Source: Asterias amurensis
Taxonomy: Eukaryota > Echinodermata > Asteroidea > Forcipulatida > Asteriidae
Reading direction: 5' to 3'
Assembly: GCF_032118995.1 (NCBI RefSeq)
Contig: NC_092666.1
Coordinates: forward strand, 3,112,001-3,176,000
Length of the DNA stretch: 64,000 nt
Shown one piece after another: positions 34,901 through 58,944 of the stretch. The notes under the pieces were generated by a model. The model was given only the letters and a program-made list of their open reading frames with translations. It had not been told where the DNA came from and made no database searches. The position numbers and the translations under genes were made by a program. The stretch's first letter is position 1; the number at the start of each line of letters is the position of its first letter.

Positions 34901-37900
34901 CCACGGTTCAGCATCAAGGGTAAGCTAGACTCGGCCTCGTGTTGCATAAAGAACCCCCTGACCGGCCAGGTCATCATTGACTACTGCGACGCACCAATCA
35001 AATCTGTGGAACTACAGCTTGTACGTGTGGAGACATGCGGCTGTGCTGAGGGCTACGCAAGGGATGGTGAGAATGCTTTACAAAGTTTATTACTAAACCT
35101 GCACATAATTCACCTACAAGCACATAGAGTCGAATTTAACACTACTGGACTGCAGGTCAAAGGTCGATGGTCTTTCAGTGTCGAGCCAGTACATTAACCA
35201 CCTGACAAGTTTGACGGTCTTGTGTTTTTCAGTTGAGCATCAATACGTGTGATATCTTGGACAGAAATAAGTTTGTTGAAATGTTGACTTTGAAAAAGGC
35301 AGTGAGATAAATAAATGTTGGAAGGGCCTACATGTAGGAATTTTGATTTTGATTCTGGTTACCTGTACACACTTTTTGGATCCAGTAGGCCTAAACATTT
35401 TGTCATTTAAACTTCAAGCCCTTCAGTCTTGTGGATTTTTCTCCCCAAATTCAAACCCCACTCATATCACCTGGTGATTTTTTTTCATATGATGACAGTG
35501 CTTAAAGCCATTGGACCCTTTCGGTAAACAGTATTGTCCAAGGCCCACACTTCGTGTATCACAACTTCTATATCAAATAACAAACCTGTGAAAATTTAGG
35601 CTCAATCGGTCATCGGAGTCGGGAGAAAATAACAGGAAAATCCACCCTTGTATCCGCGCGTTTAGCTGTGTCATGACATGTGTTTAAAATAAATCTGTAA
35701 TTCTCGTTAACGAGAATTTATATTTTTTTACTGTTTTCTCAAAAAGTAAAGCATTTCATGGAATAATATTTCAAGAGAAGTATTTCACCACTACCTTCTG
35801 TAAACTCTGTAAGTTATTTGTAAATCTGTGAACTTTTTTTTTTCTGTACAGAAAGGGTCCAATGGCTTTAAACTTATCAGTGAACCTTAGGCCAGAGGCC
35901 AGTGATTTTAGCATTTGCTAGTAAATACACTATATGTGTCGTGACCGAGCAGTCTAAGTTGTCCAGAACTTGTCTCTGGTGTTTTCTGTAGCAGAGTGTG
36001 TGGGTTCGATACCCAGTCATGGTACATTTTCAAGTGCCCTTCAAATTAGCAAAGCACTTAAAGGACGTTACAGAATTGGTAAGAAACAACATTCGTTACA
36101 CGGTCTAATGATGATGGTAGTAGAAAACATCCCTTGAAATATTTCTGTCTGGGAAATGTCGTATTTGATGAGAAATAAATTTATAATCTACTTTCACGTT
36201 TGGAGTTTATCGCTCAGTGGGCGTTTTATTCATTTTTGTTTTGGCATCGATGCAATGCAAAATTTGCAATCGTTTTTTTACTATTCTATCGTGACCCAGA
36301 TGGCCGATCGATCTCAAACTTCTACAGGTTTGTCAGTTTATGTACATGGTGGATAACATAAACTGCTTACACTGCCAGCAACTATTATGTTAGCAAAACC
36401 AATTCTGTAATTGCTATGTAAAATGATGGGAAGGTAATGCATTTTGCTCTACCAGCCAGGCTGATAGTTGATGATACCCATGCCTACATCCTTATGGACT
36501 GTGAAGGGCGTAACCCTGTTTCAGCTCCAGGAGTAGGTGGCAATGCCCCTGGTGGCAGTTGATTTGGGTCGACAGCACCCCTTGAGAAATATAGACTGTG
36601 AAGGGGATAACCCTGTTTCAGCCACAGGAGTAGGTGGCTTCTGATGGATGATACCCATGCCTACATCCTTATGGACTGTGAAGATGGTAACCCTGTTTCA
36701 GCCCCAGGAGTACGCGACATTTTGTGTTCATGGGGGCAGATGATTTGGGTCGATAGCCCAAAGTCTTTTAAGTGAAGCCCTCACCTTTGACGTGTTGGAG
36801 TAGCTGTCTGGCCTCGTAGTGTTAGGTGATCTCCCATAAATATAATGTCACATATTTGTTTGAAGTCCTTTGATCTTGTGTTTTTGTTTCCAATGTTGAC
36901 CCTGAGTCCAGGTCTCTACAATTGAGATCTCTCCTCTCTTTGTTCTTGTTTAAACCAAAATAGTTTCAATTCAAGTGTTAAAGTGCGTAGGCAACATCTA
37001 TTTTTTATTGTAATAATATAATTATGTAATAAATGTTAAATTTGCATCGGGATAAAGAATGTTAATTTTGGTTTTTACCCATACTGCTGTTGTGTGTTAG
37101 CACTGTATACTCAGTACTTTCCCGAGTCCTGTGAAAAAATCTCACAGGCATATTACTCAGGTGGGATTCGAACCTAAAACCTTCAATTCTAGAGCAGTGT
37201 TTTACTAACTAGACTACCGAGATTGCCCGGTAGCTAGAGGCAGTTCAAATTGTAATGTATGTTTTGGCATCGGGTAACGCAACGATATATAATATAATTG
37301 TTTGTTCGCTTGTCAAACAAATTCTGGTCCAGTACTTTGTGAGCTATCCCTGTGGTTTTGAGAATTTTCACCCTAATTTGAAATCCAGTTTACTCTGGAA
37401 AGTTGATTTGTTATGTTGTTAATTTTGGTGAGCAATTATTATTATTTTTTTTTTGCTGATTTATTTATAGCATAAATACATGTAGGAGCTCTAAATCTGT
37501 ATAGAACAAGTAGATTACCGCTTAGAACTTCCACCCATAGTCAACCATGCTTCCCCATCCCAAACAGTTGCAGAGCAAATTGAGTTTTTTTGATATATTT
37601 ACAGCGACAGAAATACAGAATATTCAGATCGGCGAGGGCGACGTATGTCGTGGATTAACGATACCAATGTACATGGTGTTTCCGAGACTCTTCACTTGCC
37701 CAACGCTCTCAACGAGTAACTTCAAAGTCGGTGAGTCAAACTTAAATATTTTTCACCATGCGAGGGCGCTTTCAATAGCGAGTTTCCTTGCATCACATTT
37801 GTAGTCTTATTCTATTTTGACTGCCTGTACATGTATGTTGTTTTCTTTTATTATCAACATGATCAATAGCCAAATGAATAATAGTAACAATGCAAAATAA

Positions 37901-38381
37901 AAGTTTGATTTATTTCTTCTGCATAATAAATTATTAGTCATAAGTTACTTGGTTCTAAAATCTAAAAGTCTATTATATGGGACTCTTTTGAAAAGGTACA
38001 AGCCCAATTTCATATTGCTGCTTAAGCATAAACAAAATATGCTTACCAGATTAAGGTTACCAGCCAAACTACCCTGTACTATATATGTGACTGCTTAATT
38101 TCCTGCTCGTTTCTACTAAGCAATAAACTGTCAAGCAATATGTTTCTGCTTAAGCAGCTCTATGAAATTGGGCTCAGGGGTAACAGAGGCAGTGGCCATT
38201 GTGTAGTTCCAGGCCCGGTTTGTTAAGGTAAAGGACAATTTGTTGAGCAGAAACTTTTATAATAACTTTTATCCAACTGTTTTTTGTTTTGTTTACAGAG
38301 TTTGAGATCAACCTTGTGGTAGTCCTGCAAGATGACCATTTAATAACAGAGAATTTTCCCATCAAACTCACCCGATTTTAG
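28929..38381 (+). CDS. VPS26C: VPS26C / DSCR3, Retriever complex arrestin-like subunit, 7 exons
   Basis: VPS26C pairs with VPS35L and VPS29 in Retriever, which with the CCC complex recycles SNX17 cargo such as integrins from endosomes. Exons: 28929-28982, 30625-30768, 32186-32335, 34017-34172, 34889-35066, 37605-37730, 38299-38381. They total 891 bases, 296 residues plus stop, against 297 in the human protein; all junctions are GT-AG and in frame. Residues 1-18 are MAFLDIRLKKVNKIYHEG. Family landmarks follow: LFEAFYNSIKPIQIL, GKTEIPFELPL, LYETYHGVFVNIQYT, KSVELQLVRVETCGCAEGYA, GDVCRGLTIPMYMVFPRLFTC and the end HLITENFPIKLTRF. Both halves of the bilobed arrestin fold are present, with no break or missing segment. 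Introns carry many palindromic elements. The gene is divergent from RRP1 and convergent with ATP6V1A. Confidence 0.97.
28983..30624 (+). other. VPS26C intron 1, with a dispersed repeat near its end
   Basis: The donor is gtgagt and the acceptor is tttttctag. Positions 30425-30570 carry a dispersed block (gtaaccctgtttcagcccc, later cttgaagtggctctccggcc) that is also at 22350-22460 and in several copies at 36495-36830. No coding exon is seen inside. Confidence 0.6.
31444..31730. mobile_element. Inverted-repeat MITE in VPS26C intron 2
   Basis: The termini acaggggtcgaaatt and aatttcgacccctgt are exact inverted copies. The interior repeats a tagcccg-type word on both arms. Confidence 0.85.
31777..32149. 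mobile_element. TTAA-flanked MITE, family T1, in VPS26C intron 2
   Basis: TTAA at 31777-31780 and 32146-32149 flank diverged family T1 ends (gacgctggacactattgg and tttgtccactgcct). It ends about 36 bases before the exon 3 acceptor. Confidence 0.8.
32344..32916. mobile_element. Long inverted-repeat element in VPS26C intron 3
   Basis: The ends agacaaatccaggcgtgc and gcgtgcctgaatttgtct are inverted copies, followed inward by GC-rich gccactgctgcggtgtac and its inverted partner near 32855-32880. The interior is AT-rich and non-coding. It begins only eight bases after the exon 3 donor. Confidence 0.8.
32955..33225. repeat. Short tandem pair of a 'gcctctgttgcccc' repeat
   Basis: Two copies (about 32975 and 33085) of a unit of about 110 bases with ggccttggtgcccc and gcaaaatgaaaatggct. 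A related single copy is at 52870-52990. Confidence 0.65.
33540..33839. mobile_element. TTAA-flanked MITE, family T2, in VPS26C intron 3
   Basis: TTAA at 33540-33543 and 33836-33839 with inverted agggaaggtacacgtttgg ends, as at 13080-13459. Confidence 0.85.
34265..34402. mobile_element. Palindromic MITE, family T4, in VPS26C intron 4
   Basis: The arms gatttcacaaagagttagga and ctctttgtgaaatcc with tagtcctaa repeats match the copy at 7485-7610. Confidence 0.85.
34620..34830. mobile_element. Inverted-repeat element with tRNA-SINE segment in VPS26C intron 4
   Basis: The left string gtgtgttagcactgtatgct and the right string agtatacagtgctaacacac are inverted. Between them gggtgggattcaaacccctg is a reversed box B-like segment related to 37150-37230. 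Confidence 0.7.
35502..35872. mobile_element. TTAA-flanked MITE in VPS26C intron 5
   Basis: TTAA at 35502-35505 and 35869-35872 enclose inverted ends agccattggaccctttcgg and gaaagggtccaatggct. This is a separate family from T1-T3 but has the same TTAA flanks. Confidence 0.8.
36058..37260. repeat. Repeat cluster in VPS26C intron 5
   Basis: 36058-36420: element starting TTAA then aggacgttacagaattggt, with an inverted partner near 36400 (accaattctgtaattgct); a sister copy is at 38536-38897. 36495-36830: three to four tandem copies of a unit with taaccctgtttcagc and aggagtagg. 37050-37260: reversed tRNA-derived SINE, whose minus strand reads ctcggtagtctagttagtaa then ggttcgaatcccacc. No exon is seen. 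Confidence 0.65.
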
Positions 38382-41300
38382 ATCGCAACAAAGAACAGAA
38401 TTTCCTTCCATAAAAACAAATGTAAAGTTTGCATTTGGTTTTTTTTTTTGCCAATGAAACCCGTGGGTCAGCAACTGACTAGCACAGTCTATACTCAGGC
38501 ATTTTGTAAATACGAATTCTAATCATATATGCTTATAGGAACATTACAGAATTGGTATGAACAAAGCTTGTATAAGATCACAGATTTACATAAAACTTAC
38601 ACGGTCTAATCATGATGATAGAAAACGTCCCTTGTAATATTTCTGTTTGAAATGTCATATTTGATGAGAAATAGATCAAACTAATATCCCGGTTGGAGTT
38701 TATCGCTCAGTTGTTTTCAATCGATGTAAATGAAAATGTGTACTCGCTTTTCACTATTTTCTTGTGACCTAGATGGCCAACCGATCTGAAACTTCTACAG
38801 GTTTGTCAGTTAATGTATGTGGTGGATTACATAAAGTGCGTACACTGCCAGCAACTGTTTTGTTAGCAAAAACCAATTGTGTAATGTTCCTTTGAATATG
38901 ATTCAGAGATACCAACATACACGATTTGGGCGTTGCAAATACGATTTCGAGCCGTGACTACGACGCTACGATAATACTCAATAAAACACGCTAAACAAGC
39001 CGCCCAATATAATTTTATTAAATCGTACAATACATGCAAACAACGAATGAAGTATTAAATATCAAAACAATTGTAACAGAAAAAGAAAAAAAACACTTTT
39101 AATTTTAGAACGCAGTGTTGAATAATAGCGGCGAATTCACTCCAACAATGTACGTGTCTCGACGTAGCATCGTTCAGAATATAAAGTCAAGGTAAATTTT
39201 GGACCGTTTCATATTTTTATTAGCAATTTTCTAATTACTCTAAATGTTCAATATAAAGTGGGCGAAAAAGGCAGGTATCATTTTCATTAATTAGTTTGTG
39301 AAAGTTGAGGGTGGTTTTAAAGGATGGGTATACCATTGGTAATTAACTCAAAACATTAATGACCATACAAAAATACTCGGTAAAGGGCACGGGAGATTAT
39401 TAAAATATTGTCAGAAATGACAATTAATGTGATGTAGTTTGGGAGAAAGAGGTAATTTCTCATTAAATAGTTTGATTCTGAGACCTTTCTCTGGCATCTG
39501 AAAGCACACAATCCGCTGTATTTTTAATTGTGTGAGGGCACTCTTTAAAACTGTTTTATCACTTCCGGTGGATATGCGATTGTCCTGCACAGTTTTAGTA
39601 AGCCTTCTGTCATTTCTGTTGGGCCGTAGTTTATTCGGCGCATTCTGTGCAACAAGGGTGTTCTTTCTTTCATTATTTTCTTGCAACTTCGATGACCAAG
39701 TTTGTACAGGCTTATTCTTTTTGTTGGGCTACACCAACTGAGGATACTGGTTTTCTGGCCAAGCGGTTAAGAGCACCGGACTCAAGCTCTGTTGTTTCTG
39801 ATCAGCAGAGTGTTGGTTCGAGTCCCGATCTTGTTTGTGTCCTTGAGCAAGATACTCTACCAGAAATTGCTTTGTCCTTCGGATGGGACATTAAGCTGTA
39901 GGTCCCATGTCTTGGGATTGGCATTGCACATAATCCCAGAACACTTTACATGTGGAAGAATAGGGGTTAATCACGGTGTAAGCTTTTTGCCGTCGATTTC
40001 ACCAAAATCTTCCTAACTTAGGATTATGCTTAGGACTTAGGAAAAGTTCATTTTCCGTATCCAATGACAGTAGGACGCATTGAACCCATTCTAAGTTAGG
40101 ACTGGTTACTCGTCCTAATTCGAGATAGGATTAATCCTAGCGTTTCGTGAAATCGGCTGCAGGTTCACGTAGTAAGCACTATTATCTACTGGTTTCCTCA
40201 GGCTTGCTTGCTAAGTTAATTTATGAGGCATCCTTAGTTTCATTACCACAAATATAAAGTTTCCAACTCTACAAATGATGTATCTCACAAAAACGGATGT
40301 ACACACAAAACTTTGCTGAGCACGGAACAATCTTGCTCAACAGAAACTGGTTACCAGACAAAATTCCATATAATTGTCATTGTTGCAACAGGGTGGATTT
40401 CATAAAGAGTTAAGACTAGTCTTAACTCGAGGTACTCGTCCTAACTTAGGACTAGCCATACATTTTTAATATCTCCTAGGACTAGTCCTAATTTAAGACT
40501 AGTCCTAACTCTCTGTGAAATCGACCCCTTTGTGCCCCACTGCTGTTTTTGCTTGGCTAGGCAAGATTTTCTGCTTAACAGCTGCATGAAAATGGGCGAT
40601 GTTGTTTTCTCACAGACCCTCTCAAAATCATGATAAAATATTTGTGCATTCTGGGTCGTCAGCCACGATCTTGAAATCCAAGGAAAATATCAAGTGAACT
40701 AAGAATCGTTCCTTGAAATTGTAAATATAAACTTATATTATATTTTGTATGTAAACATAAATTACTAATAAAAAGAAACAAAGACAAATTATACTTGGTG
40801 TACTTGCATTTATTTCCTCTGTTATAAACACTAACATGTATATTTATGATCATATTTATATTGATCACTAAATTTTTACATATTATAAACATTACATTGG
40901 AATGCATGTTTTGCCCCATACTTGGGTTGGTGTAATTTTGACTGAACATATCTTGGACATGTGCCATCTTTCCTGCTATATTTAGTGTCCGGCATATTTT
41001 TGACTCCAAATTAAAAGTACTTTGTGACGTGTCACAGCCGAGTGGTCTAGTTCACCGGAGCAAAGCTCTGGTGTTGTCAGAAGCAGAGTGTAGATTAAAG
41101 GCGACAGTTGACAGTTGATTGCACTTTAGTCGTAACAAGTCAACTATTTTTTTTTCACACACTTAAAATTTGTATCAACTTACAAAAAAAATGTTTTGCT
41201 ACTTGGATATAGTTTGCTGTTTCCCCCAATCCACTGAATATATCCTTGATTTGGGATTGAACAAAGAACATTTTACTAGAGTGGGATTTGCACCAACAAC

Positions 41301-43115
41301 CTTGGTTTAACATGTCGGTGCTTCACCAACTGAGCTATCTAACCCTATGTTGGCGGTCTTCTTATTTTGTCAATATCTTTGTTTGAGGTGTCAGTCAGAA
41401 GCCATACATCCAGTAACAATTTTAACTGCCATGTAGACAGGAATCACACCAAAGTTAAAGGGATGCGACTTCTTTATTTAAAAGTTCAAAATATTAACCA
41501 CAAGGGAAACCGACTAGGTAAAATATATCATTGTGTGTTTTCAAACGGATTCCGGTTCATTTTTCGGTACAAACTCAAAAATTTACGACTTTCTTTGAAA
41601 ATCAGTTGGAACAATGGTAAATCTAAACCGACTGGTCTAGGACACTTTACAAATTTACATCCATATTGCTTGCTGTTCATCTTTAATTTTATACACAAAT
41701 TCACACTTTGAGTTTCTGTTAGAGTAGGGTCTAACAATTACATGTAAACTGAATGAAAGGCATTGGGTCCATTTAGGACCTTGTTAACTATTAAGCAAAC
41801 CTATAGCACTAACCGACACTTTATCTATGTTTAATATTTCTTTTAATTTAATTAATTAACACATAGTTAGACATTGTAATTACTTAAATACAAAAAGCTA
41901 TTTGTAGTGTATAGCATCTTATGGTGGTAGTAACCAAACAGACAAGAAAGGTGGAAGAACAAAATGATGACAAAATACAAATTAAATTTTTGGGCGAACA
42001 AAAGACAAATGGACTGGAACTACCGGTAAACAAAAACCGGAAATCAGACTAAAGAAGGATAAATATCATGTCTGCTAGAACCACTGTGCTCTGGCGTTCG
42101 TAGGTCATGGGTTCGAATGCCAATCCAGTGGTTTGAATCCAACCCCAGTAGTTCGATTCAATCGTTGCCAAAATGTAAAAGCAAAGGTGCACAAACAGTT
42201 TCCCTAATACCTTGTAACAATACACACCAGGTTCGACTAGTCTTGGAAAATACAATAAATTTACACACTTAAATAAAGCACCATAACGGGGTTAATGATA
42301 CAGTTTCTGACGAAAGTAACTAGACAGTCTGGGAAGTGTGGACAAAGTATGACAGTCGGTGGTAGCCTCCCCCCAAAAAAATAACTGCCAATCCTCAATT
42401 GCAGAGTTGCTTGAATGCATGATACTTGGTGCTTGAGAAAAAGTAGGAAGGTTTGTTGAGTAAAAGGGCTGACCTATGTTCATGTTCACATGGAGTCAAC
42501 TTTAATACTCGTTTCAGGCTACTTAGCATGTTAAATCGATATTAATAAATCACAAATTTTCTGATATTTCAAGGGCCACAAAAACCGGAAATCAGACTAA
42601 AGTAGGAGAAATATCATGCCTGTTAATGTTTGGCCAGGTACATGTATGGTAACCTAAGTTCTTCATGTGGCCTGGCACAACAAACACAAAAGTTGTTGTA
42701 CTGGCATTGTAGTTTTTGGTGAGGTTTTTTTTTTTCTTTTACATTTTTAGAAAGCCAGTTTATAATCAGCTGAACATTTGAACATAGTGTTGAATATGTT
42801 TACCCGAAGAAAGTTTCATGTTGAAATATCTTGGGTTAGCATTTTGTCTCTTCAGTCAAATAAAATATTAACAGCCCGTATAATCGACCCAAACATGTTA
42901 AAAGTCAAACACCCAGACATGTTAAAAGTCAAACACCACCCCCGCTACACTATAACAACAGGGACACTACTGACAAAAACACCTGACGTTAGAGGGAAAA
43001 TATATACTATACCACTTAGAACAGATGTTTAATAAAGTACTATTATCGTTAATACTGTAATATATTTATAAACCTTTTTTGAATTTGTTATCAGTTGTAG
43101 GGAGTTATTAGTTTT
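38382..43115. other. Repeat-rich intergenic region between VPS26C and ATP6V1A (tail to tail)
   Basis: Contents: 38536-38897 MITE sharing the 36058 ends; 39315-39480 partial TTAA element; 39755-39960 tRNA-derived SINE (gccaagcggttaagagcac, then ggttcgagtcccgatc); 39993-40158 and 40390-40530 family T4 hairpins, the first apparently inserted in the SINE tail; 41270-41380 reversed SINE; 42055-42240 a gttcgaatgccaatccag repeat. I found no coding exon. Short open frames here have no splice or family support. Confidence 0.6.
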
Positions 43116-57005
<13,890 letters not shown>

Positions 57006-57024
57006 CTTGAAGTCTGAGATTTAT

Positions 57025-58547
57025 CTGGAAAACAAAATCATCAAAAATAATAATAACAACTAGCTCGTATTTAGCCCATTTCACAACAACGGTCTCAATG
57101 CACTTAGGACCCTGGTCATTGGGCCAATATCGTTCCTTTAATCTTTCTCAGCTTCCTTGGGAGTACTACAACCTTGGCAACTGTACAATGTAGGGCTCCA
57201 AATGCGTTTTCATACACATTATCAACCTCTACCCTCGCAAGTACCCATTTATACCCCTGGGTGAAGATAAGCTTGGCTGTAAAAAGACTGAGATCACTCA
57301 ATAAAAATAATAAAAAGAGCGACACAGCTTTTTTAATAAAATGTAATCTCGATCCAAAGTCAAATTCAAGGCAACTATCCCCAATGCATTTTGATGAAAC
57401 CATTTGGGATCAGAGCAGCTGTTTCTTTCACATGCATTGAACTTTGTTCTCTTGAGCAGAGGTTGTAAAATATTAAATGTGAGACACAATCCACAGAGGA
57501 ATCTATCAAAATGTGGAGTTGGAGACGAACTTGTACAAAACATTCTGACAAGAATTTAGAAAGAACATGAAATATCAAGAAATATAATATTACTTAGTTA
57601 GTTTGTGGGACAAGTAGTATTACTAAAAACCCAGGAGTTTACTTTCTACTAAAAACAAATATACTGTCCAATTTTGACTGCTGAATACTGGATGAACATT
57701 GATATTGTTTTTTGAATGAAGGACTGTACATGCTGTACACCAGTACACTACTAAATAATAATAATAATAATAAGACTTGTAATGCGCACATATCCACCCT
57801 GCTGGGTGTTCAAGGCGCAGTAAAACCAAACACAAAACAAAAACAAAACACAACACAAAGAAAAACAGACACAACAAAATTAGTCATTGAAAACCTGTGA
57901 CATAAGATAAGTTTTGAGAAGAGACTTGAATTTTGCGGTACAAACACAAGATCGAAGATTAAGTGGTAGAGAGTTCCAGATGCACTACTAAAAACATCTA
58001 TGGTAGGCATATTTTCATTTTAACTTCACATTAATTTACAAATGAGTATGTAGATAGAGCTGAAAATGAACTACTTTATGTACTATTTAGCATGATAATA
58101 AAAAAAGGGAGACAAACTAAAACAATCGCCTGATCACTACACACTACTCACTAGCCAGGCTAAAAAACAATTGAGAGGGGGAGGGGTCCTGTGTTTTAGT
58201 TGTTTACACTAACATATAACACAATTATTGTCCTTTTCCTAAGTTTTCTACCACCAAATGGCTCTTTCTGTGTAAAACCTTATCTCAAAATGATAGTTCA
58301 AACTAATTAACGTAAGCGTAATCAATTATTAATTTAATTAACCAAGTAATTAATTCGGATAGCCACAAAATGTGTTTTTTATTTTTTGCCTGTGCAAAAA
58401 TTAATAGGGTTAGGCATAACGGGAATGAAAAAAAGGAAAAAAATACGCTGGTGAAAATGCACTGTCATTTAGTTGTGAATATATAAAATTTCACTATTTA
58501 TATTGGAGTAATATATTATTTTTTAACAAATTTTACAGGTAGCTTAC
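57025..58547 (-). other. ATP6V1A leader intron
   Basis: The 3' splice site ttttccag lies just above 57024 and the 5' splice site gtaagc at 58542-58547, both read on the minus strand. The intron includes an (aat)n run at 57752 and a dispersed block at 57780-57960. No coding exon is credited. Confidence 0.6.
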
Positions 58548-58880
58548 CGTTCAGTGTAGTGGCTCAGTGAATTGTAAATCCAATACAAAAACACCAAGCT
58601 GAAGCTAGCCGCGAATTCTCAGCCGCGAATTCCCAGCCGCGAATGCCAGCCGCGAATTCTCAATTTACGGCCGAAAAGTCCAGCCGCTAATTCGAGTCGC
58701 CGCGGCAGCCGCGCTTTTCCCGTTTCACGAAGCGACAACATTTCCTAAATTGTTCACCCACACTTTAGCCACTGTTTGTTTAGTTTGGTCATGGAGGTAG
58801 GATTCCTACCTCCATGGTTTGGTAAATTCATGACAATTTTGAATATTGGTTTTGTAAAATTTCGTTCATTATAACAAAAT
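58548..58880. promoter_or_regulatory. ATP6V1A promoter and leader, with repeated agccgcgaattc motif and a perfect hairpin
   Basis: 58548 to about 58590 reads on the minus strand as a leader exon ending aacactgaacg-like sequence before gtaagc. Just upstream (58605-58700) is a GC-rich block with four close copies of agccgcgaattc plus further agccgc words. 58790-58816 is a perfect 27-base inverted repeat, arm catggaggtagga with one central base. A possible divergent start codon follows at 58879. No TATA box is evident. The exact start site is unknown. Confidence 0.5.
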
Positions 58881-58895
58881 GGAGGCCAAATTAGG
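58879..58895 (+). CDS. Possible tiny first coding exon of a divergent gene
   Basis: aacaaaATGG is a favourable initiation context. The frame reads MEAKL and then two bases before a consensus donor gtaaga at 58896. If real, the gene runs rightward through the satellite and out of the window, head to head with ATP6V1A. Only 17 coding bases support it and no downstream in-frame exon was found before 64000. Confidence 0.2.
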
Positions 58896-58944
58896 GTAAG
58901 ATAATTGATTGTTTAATGCTTTATTCGATCCATCAATCTTTAAT

